A stretch of DNA of 64,000 bases, from assembly GCF_900489465.1 (NCBI RefSeq), contig NZ_UEFQ01000013.1:682001-746000 (forward strand), in the 5' to 3' direction. The DNA is from Aequorivita sp. CIP111184. GTDB lineage: Bacteria; Bacteroidota; Bacteroidia; Flavobacteriales; Flavobacteriaceae. The notes below the pieces were generated by a model that searched no databases, had not been told where the DNA came from, and saw nothing but the letters and a program-made list of their open reading frames with translations. A program made the translations under genes and the position numbers. Of the stretch, positions 37,015-45,392 are shown one piece after another (position 1 is the first letter of the stretch; every line of letters begins with the position of its first letter).

Positions 37015-39429
37015 ATGAATGTAGTAAAAAGAGATGGCCGAAAAGAGCCCATGATGTTCGATAAAATTACGGCTCGCGTGCGCAAACTTTGCTATGGTTT
37101 GAACGAATTGGTAGATCCTGTAAAAATCTCAATGCGTGTTATAGAAGGTCTTTACGACGGTGTAACAACTAGCGAGCTTGATAATTTGGCTGCGGAAATT
37201 GCAGCTACAATGACTACTTCTCATCCAGATTATGCACGCTTGGCAGCACGAATTTCTGTTTCTAACCTTCATAAAAATACCAAAAAATCATTTTCGGAAG
37301 TGATGACGGATCTTTACGAATATGTAAATCCGCGTACCGGAAAAAAAGCACCATTGTTGAGCGATGAGGTTTTTGAAGTGATAAAAAATAATGCGGAAGA
37401 ACTTGACTCAACAATAATCTACAACCGTGATTTTGGGTATGATTATTTCGGTTTTAAAACCTTGGAACGTTCCTATTTATTGAAACTGAATGGAAAAATA
37501 GCAGAACGTCCACAACATATGTTGATGCGTGTTTCCGTAGGCATTCATTTAGATGATTTAGCCGCGGTGAAGGAAACTTACGAGTTGATGTCAAAGAAAT
37601 ATTTTACGCACGCAACACCAACGCTTTTCAACAGTGGAACTCCAAAACCACAAATGTCTTCCTGCTTTTTGCTAGCAATGAAAGACGACAGTATCGATGG
37701 AATCTATGATACGCTGAAGCAGACTGCAAAAATTTCGCAATCTGCCGGTGGAATTGGTTTATCAATTCACAATGTTCGCGCAACAGGATCCTATATTTCT
37801 GGGACTAATGGAACTTCAAACGGAATTGTACCAATGCTTCGCGTTTTTAACGACACAGCGCGTTACGTTGATCAAGGCGGAGGAAAACGTAAGGGTTCTT
37901 TTGCAATTTATGTAGAACCGTGGCATGCTGATATTTTTGACTTTTTAGACTTGAAAAAGAATCACGGAAAAGAAGAGATGCGCGCCCGTGATCTTTTTTA
38001 TGCAATGTGGATTCCAGATTTATTTATGGAACGTGTTCAGGCTGATGCAGAATGGACATTAATGTGCCCGAACGAATGTCCGGATTTGTATAAATGCCAC
38101 AGTGAAGAATTTGAGGCACTTTACCACAAATATGAAGCAGAAAATAAAGGCAGAAAAACTATAAAAGCGCGTGAACTTTGGGAGAAAATCCTTGAGTCAC
38201 AAATTGAAACTGGTACGCCTTATATGCTTTATAAAGATGCTGCAAACCGCAAAAGCAACCAGAAAAATTTGGGAACCATCCGTTCTTCAAATTTGTGTAC
38301 TGAAATTATGGAATACACTTCTGAAGACGAAGTTGCAGTTTGTAATTTGGCTTCCATAGCATTACCGATGTTTATAAAAAATAAAGAGTTTGACCACAAA
38401 GAACTTTTCAGAGTAACCAAACGTGTTACCAAAAACCTGAACCGCGTTATTGACAGAAATTATTATCCAGTGATTGAAGCAGAAAATTCAAACTTCCGCC
38501 ACCGTCCAATTGGGTTGGGAATTCAAGGTTTGGCAGATGCATTTATTATGCTCCGAATGCCGTTTACTAGTGATGAAGCAAAAAAACTGAACCAAGAAAT
38601 TTTTGAAACGCTTTATTTTGCTGCAGTTACCGCTTCTATGGAAGAAGCAAAAGCAGATGGTGCTTATGAAACTTATAAAGGCTCGCCAATTTCCGAAGGA
38701 CTTTTCCAGCATAATTTGTGGGGAATAAAAGACGAAGAATTGAGCGGCCGTTGGGATTGGGGAAAACTCCGAAAAGATATAAAGAAGCACGGCATTAGAA
38801 ACTCCCTTTTAGTTGCTCCAATGCCAACTGCATCTACCTCGCAAATACTTGGTAACAACGAAGCGTTTGAGCCTTATACTTCAAATATTTACACGCGTCG
38901 CGTTCTTTCGGGGGAATTCATTGTTGTGAATCAGCATCTTTTGGAAGATTTGGTAGAACTCGGACTTTGGAACGAAGATTTGAAGGAAGAGATTATGCGT
39001 GCGAACGGTTCCATTCAGGATGTGGAAATTATTCCGCAGGATTTAAAGGAACTGTATAAAACGGTTTGGGAACTTTCTATGAAAGACATTATTGATATGA
39101 GCCGCCAGCGTGGTTATTTCATTGACCAAAGCCAATCTTTGAACTTGTTTATGGAAAATGCAAATATGGCAAAACTTACCTCCATGCATTTCTATGCTTG
39201 GAAGAGCGGCTTAAAAACTGGAATGTATTATTTAAGAACGAAAAGTGCGGTGGATGCGATTAAGTTCACCCTTAAAAAAGAAGAGAAAAAAGAAACCGTG
39301 GGTGCAGAAGTTATAGCAACTGTAGCTGAAGATTTCTCAACAAAACCAATGACACCTCAAGAGTTACGCGAAATGTTAGCGCAGTCCAAAAACGCCGGTG
39401 ACGATGATTGTTTAATGTGTGGGTCATAA
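37015..39429 (+). CDS. nrdA: Ribonucleotide reductase subunit alpha, class Ia
   Basis: Large catalytic subunit, reducing ribonucleoside diphosphates to deoxy forms. The 804 residues start with the ATP cone ([20 protein letters not shown]), followed by the catalytic barrel: [19 protein letters not shown] near residue 220 with the first redox cysteine, [22 protein letters not shown] near 426 with the radical and second cysteines and the base glutamate, and [22 protein letters not shown] near 604. The C-terminal CLMCGS pair receives electrons from thioredoxin. The overall pattern is eukaryote-like, as in nrdB. Confidence 0.97.
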   Translation: MNVVKRDGRKEPMMFDKITARVRKLCYGLNELVDPVKISMRVIEGLYDGVTTSELDNLAAEIAATMTTSHPDYARLAARISVSNLHKNTKKSFSEVMTDLYEYVNPRTGKKAPLLSDEVFEVIKNNAEELDSTIIYNRDFGYDYFGFKTLERSYLLKLNGKIAERPQHMLMRVSVGIHLDDLAAVKETYELMSKKYFTHATPTLFNSGTPKPQMSSCFLLAMKDDSIDGIYDTLKQTAKISQSAGGIGLSIHNVRATGSYISGTNGTSNGIVPMLRVFNDTARYVDQGGGKRKGSFAIYVEPWHADIFDFLDLKKNHGKEEMRARDLFYAMWIPDLFMERVQADAEWTLMCPNECPDLYKCHSEEFEALYHKYEAENKGRKTIKARELWEKILESQIETGTPYMLYKDAANRKSNQKNLGTIRSSNLCTEIMEYTSEDEVAVCNLASIALPMFIKNKEFDHKELFRVTKRVTKNLNRVIDRNYYPVIEAENSNFRHRPIGLGIQGLADAFIMLRMPFTSDEAKKLNQEIFETLYFAAVTASMEEAKADGAYETYKGSPISEGLFQHNLWGIKDEELSGRWDWGKLRKDIKKHGIRNSLLVAPMPTASTSQILGNNEAFEPYTSNIYTRRVLSGEFIVVNQHLLEDLVELGLWNEDLKEEIMRANGSIQDVEIIPQDLKELYKTVWELSMKDIIDMSRQRGYFIDQSQSLNLFMENANMAKLTSMHFYAWKSGLKTGMYYLRTKSAVDAIKFTLKKEEKKETVGAEVIATVAEDFSTKPMTPQELREMLAQSKNAGDDDCLMCGS

Positions 39430-39449
39430 ATTTTGACCATAAATTTTTG

Positions 39450-39479
39450 AAAAGGAAGGCATTTGTCTTCCTTTTTTTT
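39450..39479 (+). terminator. Intrinsic terminator after nrdA
   Basis: AAAAGGAAG pairs with CTTCCTTTT across an 8-base loop, followed by more T. It closes the nrdB-nrdA unit. Confidence 0.8.
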
Positions 39480-39525
39480 ATGAGTTATTTAAGGCGTTGT
39501 TAAAAACCCTTTCACTTGGAATGAT

Positions 39526-39600
39526 TGTGGATCTTAAACACAATTTATTGATGTTAATGGAAGACTATTATTAGCAGAGCGACTCATTAAAAGATTTATT
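39526..39600 (+). pseudogene. Possible decayed T9SS sorting-domain fragment
   Basis: One short frame reads FIDVNGRLLLAERLIKRFIS, which recalls the NGR strand of a type A sorting domain (compare ISDINGRVIK in the 32368 gene). A stop lies just upstream and no YPNP motif remains. If real, it is only a remnant; chance similarity is quite possible. Confidence 0.2.
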
Positions 39601-39608
39601 TCTATACT

Positions 39609-39645
39609 AAAAAAGCCCCAACATTATTTAGATGTTGGGGCTTTT
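39609..39645. terminator. Bidirectional terminator after the PiT gene
   Basis: AAAAGCCCCAACAT and ATGTTGGGGCTTTT form a 14 bp stem with a 7-base loop; the minus strand has T6 after it. It serves the leftward PiT gene, which ends 22 bp away. Confidence 0.85.
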
Positions 39646-39667
39646 GGCTTTATTATTTTAAAGGGTT

Positions 39668-41911
39668 TTAAGCTTTCTTAAAACTTGAATAGTATTCCTC
39701 CATCAAATTCATCAAAGCCGTTACCAAATCTTTTGTCTCAAGCAATAAGCTGAAATATAAAGTTGTGTTTTTCGGGCTCGATTCTTCGGTTCGAGTTCTG
39801 GCTATCTGCTTTTCAATCTTATTTGAAAGACTTTCGAAAATTCCTTCTTTTTTATTGAGGACATCTTTAATTCGTTGGAATTCTTTTTTCTGGAAAATAT
39901 CTTCAATTTCGCTTAAGAGTTCTTCCAAATGTTGATCTATTTCCTGCAAATCCTTTATTTGATTAAAACGAAGCGCTTTGTGGTTGTTATTCACATGCTT
40001 GTAGCTCGCTTTCGAAATAAATTCCAAGGATTGTACAACATCTGTCAAATAACCAAGAATCACGATATAGAAATTACTTCCGCGAACACTGGTTTCATCA
40101 AGATTTTTAATGAAATAGAAAATATTATCCCGTAATTCTTCTACTTCATCATTCAGTTTATTTACGCCTTTCTTGCTCTTCTTCAGTTTTTTAGTATCCT
40201 GCTTGGCCAAACCGCGAAGCATATCACTGTAGATTTTGTTTGAGCGTGAAATAACATTGCTGATGTTATCTGCACTTTCCTGAATAATACCTTGAACAGT
40301 TTTACTTTCTGCTTTCTTAAGTCCTGTTTTACTTAATTTAACTCTCACTTTATCTTTATGGGAAATATAATTTCTCACTAATAAAAGAATTGCCAATAAC
40401 AATAGTACAGCAATCATGGCGCCTCTGCCAATATAAATCAAGTAGGTTAAAGTTCCTGCGGCAGCAAAGGCAACAAAGGCGGTAAAGAACCAGCCACCAA
40501 TTACATTAAGCACCCCGGCAACTCTGTAAACGGCACTTTCACGGCCCCAAGCTCTATCGGCTAAGGATGTACCCATGGCCACCATAAAAGTTACATAGGT
40601 TGTGGAAAGCGGAAGCTTCATAGATGTAGCTGTAGCGATCAAAATACCCGCAACTACAAGATTAATGGATGCACGAATCATATCAAACGCCGGCAACTCA
40701 TAGGTTTTGTGTTTTGGTAGATTAACAACAGGTTTTTCAAAACGTTTATCAATTTTTCCCTGAAGCTTCTGTGGAATGATATAATCGAAATAAGTTGATA
40801 ATTGCGTGGATGATTTAACCAAAAACCTAGAAAGCATATTCGGGTTAAATTTTTCATGACCGTCACCTTGGCGCGCTAAGTCTATCTCTGTGTCAGAAAC
40901 AGTTCTTGCTTTTTTGGAAAACCACAATGTAAGCACCATAACACCCCCTGCAATAAAAAGAAGCATTGGTTCTGCTGGTACTTGCTCTGCAAGGCTATTC
41001 ATACTATATTCTGAAGCAGGAACGCCAGATGCGGACCAATCCATAAAGCTATGATATGCAGCCATTGGTACTCCAATAAAGTTTACCAAATCGTTTCCTG
41101 CAAAGGCTAACGCAAGACTGAAAGTACCTACCGCAATTACTATAATAAGGATACTCTTTTTGAATATCATCATAAAAAGTTGCGAGAAAACAGTCAAAAC
41201 AACAAAGCTTACCCCAATTATCAACAAGGTATCATTTTCAACGATGTCCTTAAAATCTCCGTAAAATGGAGTTCCTTTCAAGCCTTTCATAAAGATGAAA
41301 TAACTAATTGCAGTTAAAGCAACACCTCCGAAGATGGCACCGAAATACTTCATTTTTTGCTCTGCGTGAAAAGTGAAAATAAGTCGAGAAATATATTGAA
41401 CTATCATCCCCACGGTAAAAGCAACCCCAACAGAGATTATAATTCCAGAGATAATTTCTAAGGCTTTATCTGTATTAATATATTTTGAGAGTGCTGAAAA
41501 TGATTCAGTGTCAGAATGACCAATTTTTATCAATGCCATAATAACTGCGGCACCCAAAAGTTCAAACACAATGGAAACCGTTGTAGATGTTGGTAAACCA
41601 ATAGTGTTGAAAAAGTCCAGCAGCAATATGTCAGTAATCATAACAGCCATGAAAATAATCATGATTTCGTCGAAGTAGAATTCACCAGGAACGAAGATTC
41701 CTTTTCGTGCTACTTCCATCATTCCACTTGAAAAAACTGCCCCAATGAAAATCCCCAAACTCGCGATTATCAAGATGGTTCTGAATGAGATTGCCTTGGA
41801 ACCAATGGCCGAGTTCAAGAAATTTACGGCATCGTTACTAACCCCAACTACCAAATCTGCAATGGCAAGTGCGGCAAGCGCAACAATCATTAATAAATAA
41901 ATATTATCCAT
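39668..41911 (-). CDS. Inorganic phosphate transporter PiT with PhoU-like domain
   Basis: Low-affinity phosphate (or metal-phosphate) permease of 747 residues. The PiT part has two homologous halves with GVSNDAVNFLNSAIGSKA near residue 24 and LAFAGNDLVNFIGVPMAA near 268, and the STT motifs GLPTSTTVSIVFELLGAA and LPLSTTYVTFMVAMGTSLAD. From about residue 530 a cytoplasmic helical domain of about 215 residues (IIQESADNISNVISRSNKIY onward) resembles PhoU/DUF47, which in other bacteria sits in a separate gene and controls PiT; here the two are fused. Preceded by a 75 bp gap with its own Pho-type box, so it is likely induced with the neighbouring porin. Confidence 0.93.
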   Translation of the reverse strand: MDNIYLLMIVALAALAIADLVVGVSNDAVNFLNSAIGSKAISFRTILIIASLGIFIGAVFSSGMMEVARKGIFVPGEFYFDEIMIIFMAVMITDILLLDFFNTIGLPTSTTVSIVFELLGAAVIMALIKIGHSDTESFSALSKYINTDKALEIISGIIISVGVAFTVGMIVQYISRLIFTFHAEQKMKYFGAIFGGVALTAISYFIFMKGLKGTPFYGDFKDIVENDTLLIIGVSFVVLTVFSQLFMMIFKKSILIIVIAVGTFSLALAFAGNDLVNFIGVPMAAYHSFMDWSASGVPASEYSMNSLAEQVPAEPMLLFIAGGVMVLTLWFSKKARTVSDTEIDLARQGDGHEKFNPNMLSRFLVKSSTQLSTYFDYIIPQKLQGKIDKRFEKPVVNLPKHKTYELPAFDMIRASINLVVAGILIATATSMKLPLSTTYVTFMVAMGTSLADRAWGRESAVYRVAGVLNVIGGWFFTAFVAFAAAGTLTYLIYIGRGAMIAVLLLLAILLLVRNYISHKDKVRVKLSKTGLKKAESKTVQGIIQESADNISNVISRSNKIYSDMLRGLAKQDTKKLKKSKKGVNKLNDEVEELRDNIFYFIKNLDETSVRGSNFYIVILGYLTDVVQSLEFISKASYKHVNNNHKALRFNQIKDLQEIDQHLEELLSEIEDIFQKKEFQRIKDVLNKKEGIFESLSNKIEKQIARTRTEESSPKNTTLYFSLLLETKDLVTALMNLMEEYYSSFKKA

Positions 41912-41932
41912 TTCTTTTTATTTAAACTGGTG

Positions 41933-41977
41933 CAAATTTCCCATATAAAATAGGATTGATTGTTACCAAATTGTTAA
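41933..41977 (-). promoter_or_regulatory. Pho-type box and promoter of the PiT gene
   Basis: Reading the minus strand, TTAAC (41977-41973) and GTAAC (41966-41962) lie 41 and 30 bp before TTTGCACC (TTTG at 41936-41933). The start codon is 22 bp further on. Confidence 0.6.
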
Positions 41978-41986
41978 CTGTATTGT

Positions 41987-43213
41987 TTAAAAATCTATCT
42001 GTAATCGGCCTTGCAAAATCCTTGCGTTGCCCTTATCTTCTATATTTGCCCAAACATGATTTATCATTATTCTTGTTACTGGATTTAGATACCAATTTAC
42101 ACCTAAAGTAATATCTGATTGTTGGCCGCCTAAAATATCATTATTATTAAGGTCTGAATTTGAATAACGGAGCGCTACTTCCCAAGCTCCAGCACCTTTA
42201 TCTTTTCCGCCAAAATTCTTTTTTGGGTTTACTCTATCAAAACCTTCGTATGAACTTTTATAATTTTTACTCTCGCCGGTTAGATAATAGCTTAATTGTC
42301 CATAGTAACTTTCAAAGTTATATTTTTTAAAAGTAGCTTCGGTATTATTGTTTACTGTAGCTGTTAAATATTCCGCTTGGATTGATAAAGGTCCGCTTAC
42401 GAAAGCTGCTTCAAAATTTGCAAGGTTAATATTATTCACGTTTTGAATATTTTCAGTATTTATATATTTTAGTTCAAGATGGGCTTCGGGCCGTGAAGCA
42501 ACGCTGTAGGTTTTACTTTCTGGTTTTCTATAACTGTACCCTAAACCAAGGTGAAGTAATTGCTTTTTTTCAGAATTATCAAGTGCCAATCCGGTAATTC
42601 TTCCTGTAAAAACATATCCATCATCCGCTAGTATGTCATTTCCGTTGTTGCTGGCCATTCTAAAAGCTCCAGCTTGCGCGGAAAGACGATTTCCGAAAAA
42701 ATCATTAAAAATCAAAACACCATTATTGCGTTCTTGCGAAAAATCAATAAAAAACGATCGCTCCATAAAAGTAATGTATTTACTACTCGTTAAAGCATCC
42801 AAACGAAATGGCTCTTTTACATGGCCTACACGTATAGTTCCAACACCCGGAATATCTGTAAGACCAATAAACATATCTTTAAAAGCTACTTCGCCACTGG
42901 CAAAATCAAATTGAAGTTTAAATTCCACATTGCTGTAAACAGTTCCAGACATAAATATACGGGCTCGCCTAAATTCTGTCCCGCTTTTAGACACTAAGGG
43001 CCCCAAAGTAGTATCTAATTTATCATTTTGGAAAAAGTAGGCGTGGTCCACCATTATACGACCACCAAATTTTAAAGAAAATTGTTTATCCTGGCTTTCT
43101 AGTTTAAAGCCATTATCCCACTTGAAGGAAAAAGGATTATTGGGTGTTTCCTGCGAAAATGCACTAATACAAGAAAACACCAAGGCAACTAAAAGTATGC
43201 GCTTGTGTAACAT
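41987..43213 (-). CDS. Phosphate-selective porin O/P family protein
   Basis: Outer-membrane beta-barrel of 408 residues. The start is ATG 43213 (MLHKRILLVALVFSCISAFS), giving a signal peptide; the longer frame lies over the promoter. The mature part has the OprO/OprP pattern FKWDNGFKLESQDKQFSLKFGGRIMVDHAYF, EFRRARIFMSGTVYSNVEFKLQFDFA, TIRVGHVKEPFRLDALTSSKY and SQERNNGVLIFND, and ends in a C-terminal aromatic strand (ILQGRLQIDF). Its neighbours and Pho-type box indicate phosphate or polyphosphate passage, although pore selectivity is inferred from the family only. Confidence 0.88.
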   Translation of the reverse strand: MLHKRILLVALVFSCISAFSQETPNNPFSFKWDNGFKLESQDKQFSLKFGGRIMVDHAYFFQNDKLDTTLGPLVSKSGTEFRRARIFMSGTVYSNVEFKLQFDFASGEVAFKDMFIGLTDIPGVGTIRVGHVKEPFRLDALTSSKYITFMERSFFIDFSQERNNGVLIFNDFFGNRLSAQAGAFRMASNNGNDILADDGYVFTGRITGLALDNSEKKQLLHLGLGYSYRKPESKTYSVASRPEAHLELKYINTENIQNVNNINLANFEAAFVSGPLSIQAEYLTATVNNNTEATFKKYNFESYYGQLSYYLTGESKNYKSSYEGFDRVNPKKNFGGKDKGAGAWEVALRYSNSDLNNNDILGGQQSDITLGVNWYLNPVTRIMINHVWANIEDKGNARILQGRLQIDF

Positions 43214-43244
43214 TAAAAAATCGTTTCTTAGTTTTTGTCGGGTA

Positions 43245-43289
43245 CAAAGAACCGATTTTAATGTTATGTGAATGTTAAGGAATGGTTTA
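43245..43289 (-). promoter_or_regulatory. Pho-type box and promoter of the porin gene
   Basis: On the minus strand TAAAC (43289-43285), TTAAC (43278-43274) and ATAAC (43267-43263) repeat every 11 bp, 41, 30 and 19 bp before TTTGTACC (TTTG at 43248-43245). Confidence 0.65.
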
Positions 43290-43512
43290 AAATTATTAAT
43301 TTTAAACATAAAAAGGGCTGCATAATTAAATACAGCCCAGTTTTAAAATCTAGTCGACAAAAACTAAACGATTTTAAAATTTGCCTTCTATAAGGCAGAT
43401 ACAAAGAAAATGACACGATGTTTAGTTTGTGTAAATTTACCTTTACCAAATCATTAAGTTATTAATCTTATTTTTCTTATTTTTTTAAATAATTGAATAA
43501 CAATTAGTTATA

Positions 43513-43563
43513 GGGTTAATGTTATTATAATGTTATGCAATAGTTTCTTAAAGGTTAATTTTG
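43513..43563 (+). promoter_or_regulatory. Promoter of the MORN-like gene with reversed Pho-type repeats
   Basis: TAATTTTG at 43556-43563 is an exact -7 element. ATAACATTATA (43536-43526) and ATAACATTAAC (43525-43515) repeat with an 11 bp period, but on the minus strand, so this box faces away from the gene it would control. Confidence 0.45.
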
Positions 43564-43600
43564 TAAATTTGAATATTCCAAAATATTTAAAAACTTACTT

Positions 43601-43960
43601 ATGAGAAATATAATCGCACTTTTAGCAATCATTTTGACAACATCTTTGGCTTTAGCTCAGGATAATAAAAGCAACACTTACTTTTTAGATGGTGATGTAA
43701 TAGAAGCTACAATCTATCACGATAATGGAATGATAGCACAAACGGGTTTTTATAATAAGGAAAATAAACTTACTGGAGAATGGGTGAGCTATGATCTTCA
43801 AGGAAACAAGACTGCCGTAGCAGAATATAATAATGGTGAAAAAGTAGGTACTTGGTATTTCTTCTCAAATAATAGTATTAAAGAAGTAAACTTTATGGAC
43901 GCACGTGTAGCTAAAGTTGTTACTTGGAAGTCTTCCGATACACAAGTGGTTTCAAATTAA
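43601..43960 (+). CDS. Small exported MORN-like/YwqK-type protein
   Basis: Exported protein of 119 residues: signal peptide MRNIIALLAIILTTSLALAQ, then two MORN/YwqK-like repeats (EATIYHDNGMIAQTGFYNKE, KLTGEWVSYDLQGNKTAVAE, NGEKVGTWYFFSNNSIKEVNF). Such repeats bind membranes or carbohydrate in other contexts, but the function is unknown. Its place among the phosphate genes and its 11-bp-repeat promoter suggest it belongs to the phosphate-starvation set. A terminator follows directly. Confidence 0.75.
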   Translation: MRNIIALLAIILTTSLALAQDNKSNTYFLDGDVIEATIYHDNGMIAQTGFYNKENKLTGEWVSYDLQGNKTAVAEYNNGEKVGTWYFFSNNSIKEVNFMDARVAKVVTWKSSDTQVVSN

Positions 43961-43978
43961 AGATTTAAATTAATATAA

Positions 43979-44010
43979 AAAAACCCGGTTTCGAAAGAAA
44001 CCGGGTTTTT
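43979..44010. terminator. Bidirectional terminator with GAAA loop
   Basis: AAACCCGGTTTC and GAAACCGGGTTT form a 12 bp stem (14 with flanking A-T pairs) closed by a GAAA tetraloop, with T on both strands. It serves the MORN-like gene and the convergent lipoprotein gene. Confidence 0.9.
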
Positions 44011-44031
44011 AATTTTTTGCTAATTCAATAT

Positions 44032-45300
44032 TTATTCAAAAACGTAACCAGTCCAGTTGAACAAATCTCTGCTCACTGTTGGAACAGTTCCGTCTGTTAC
44101 ATTAATTGTTGCGTCAAGAGTTGTTTTGATATCTGCAATATCAAGACCTGTTGAAGAATCTCCAACTACTGAAAGATTAACTAAAGAACCTTTGGCATCA
44201 CCCTTAGAATCTGTTAAATCAATGAAATCTGCCGCTTTTGCATTAGGATTTGCAAAGGCTACGTATGCATTGGTTAGTGTAAGTCCACTACCTCTTCGTA
44301 CTTTTATCATATCTGCCATTTCTATTACAGCTCCATTTATCAATACCAAGCCATTAATGGTTGGGTTTGATTGTCCGCTATCACCAGGAGAATTACCATC
44401 TAGATTTCCATCGCCTTCCAAACCACGTGGGTCTTCGGTAATTGAAGTATAATTAGCTTCTCTTAAACCATAAAGGTTTGTGGCAGTTCCGGTCCATCCT
44501 TGGGTCCAGTCAAACATATCATCTTTAATGTTTACTGACATTAAATTCTTTACATTCACAGTTCCACCGAAAAATTCATAGGCATCATCATCGCCGTAAA
44601 ATACTGCTAAGTTTTCAATAACGGTTTCATTTCCAACGCCATAGAAAGTAATTCCATTAAATTCCTTGTCGCCATTAATACGAGCTCCAGTATAAGAAGC
44701 TTCCACGTATTTCATAACTCCAGAATTATCGTTAGAAGTTGTTCCGCCGTAAGTTAGGTCTACAACTTCAGTAGTTGCAGTTCCACCACCACTAATAGGA
44801 GCTTTTCCAATTAGAAGAATTCCACCCCAGTCTCCAGATCTTGGATTTGCAGCACTTGAAGTAAATTTTATTGGTGCAGCAGAAGTTCCAGAGGCATTAA
44901 TTTTTGCTCCTTGCTCTATGGCAACATAAACGTTTGTTCCACCAGCAGTAGCTTTAATAGTTGTGCCAGGCTCAATACATAATGTAGCTCCGTTTTTAAC
45001 GTGTAACGGGCCATTAAGAATCCATACGGTGTCTGCAGTTAAGCATACATCTGCAGTTACATCACCTTTAAGGTCTGTGGGATCTAAATCTGGATCGTCT
45101 TGAGAGGCAATTATACCGTCTTTTTCAGCTTGCACTGCGCACGGCTCACATGCTGAACCACCACAATCGATACCAGTTTCGTCACCGTTTTGAACTCCAT
45201 CATTACAAGTAGCTTCCACTTGTGTGGGGCTATCGTCTTTACTACAGCCAGTAAGGGCTAATGTTGCGATTACAAAGCTTGATAAAAGAAATTTTTTCAT
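44032..45300 (-). CDS. Cell-surface lipoprotein, beta-helix-like
   Basis: Lipoprotein of 422 residues; start ATG 45300 gives MKKFLLSSFVIATLALTGC with the lipid cysteine at 19. A cysteine-rich segment follows (CNDGVQNGDETGIDCGG, about residues 30-46), a motif seen in other Bacteroidota surface proteins. The rest has the repeating short-strand pattern of a right-handed beta-helix (LHVKNGATLCIEPGTTI, VYVAIEQGAKINASG, SGDWGGILLIGKAPIS). No enzyme motif is seen. It lies next to the TonB receptor with its own Pho-type promoter, so a receptor partner or phosphorus-compound binding protein is a reasonable guess. Confidence 0.75.
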   Translation of the reverse strand: MKKFLLSSFVIATLALTGCSKDDSPTQVEATCNDGVQNGDETGIDCGGSACEPCAVQAEKDGIIASQDDPDLDPTDLKGDVTADVCLTADTVWILNGPLHVKNGATLCIEPGTTIKATAGGTNVYVAIEQGAKINASGTSAAPIKFTSSAANPRSGDWGGILLIGKAPISGGGTATTEVVDLTYGGTTSNDNSGVMKYVEASYTGARINGDKEFNGITFYGVGNETVIENLAVFYGDDDAYEFFGGTVNVKNLMSVNIKDDMFDWTQGWTGTATNLYGLREANYTSITEDPRGLEGDGNLDGNSPGDSGQSNPTINGLVLINGAVIEMADMIKVRRGSGLTLTNAYVAFANPNAKAADFIDLTDSKGDAKGSLVNLSVVGDSSTGLDIADIKTTLDATINVTDGTVPTVSRDLFNWTGYVFE

Positions 45301-45327
45301 TTTTTTGTTTTGTTTAAAAGTTTGGTG

Positions 45328-45383
45328 CAAAGAAACAACTAGCTTGTTTCGTAACTCTTAGGTTAATATTATGGTTCTGTTAA
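45328..45383 (-). promoter_or_regulatory. Pho-type box and promoter of the lipoprotein gene
   Basis: On the minus strand TTAAC (45383-45379), ATAAT (45372-45368), CTAAG (45361-45357) and GAAAC (45350-45346) stand 52, 41, 30 and 19 bp before TTTGCACC (TTTG at 45331-45328). A second pair, TTAAC (45366-45362) and GTTAC (45355-45351), is 11 bp apart but out of that phase, so this is the least clean of the four boxes. Confidence 0.5.
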
Positions 45384-45392
45384 TTGTATTTT

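Larger units (their letters stand above)
43214..43600. other. Divergent regulatory region, porin and MORN-like gene
   Basis: 387 bp without an ORF. It holds the porin promoter and Pho-type box (43245-43289), an inverted repeat (43213-43240 versus 43355-43380: CGACAAAAACTAA then ACGATTTT in both, with 3 extra bases in the first copy), a GGGCTG/CAGCCC stem (43315-43338), and the promoter of the MORN-like gene with two ATAACATT copies on the minus strand. Confidence 0.6.
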
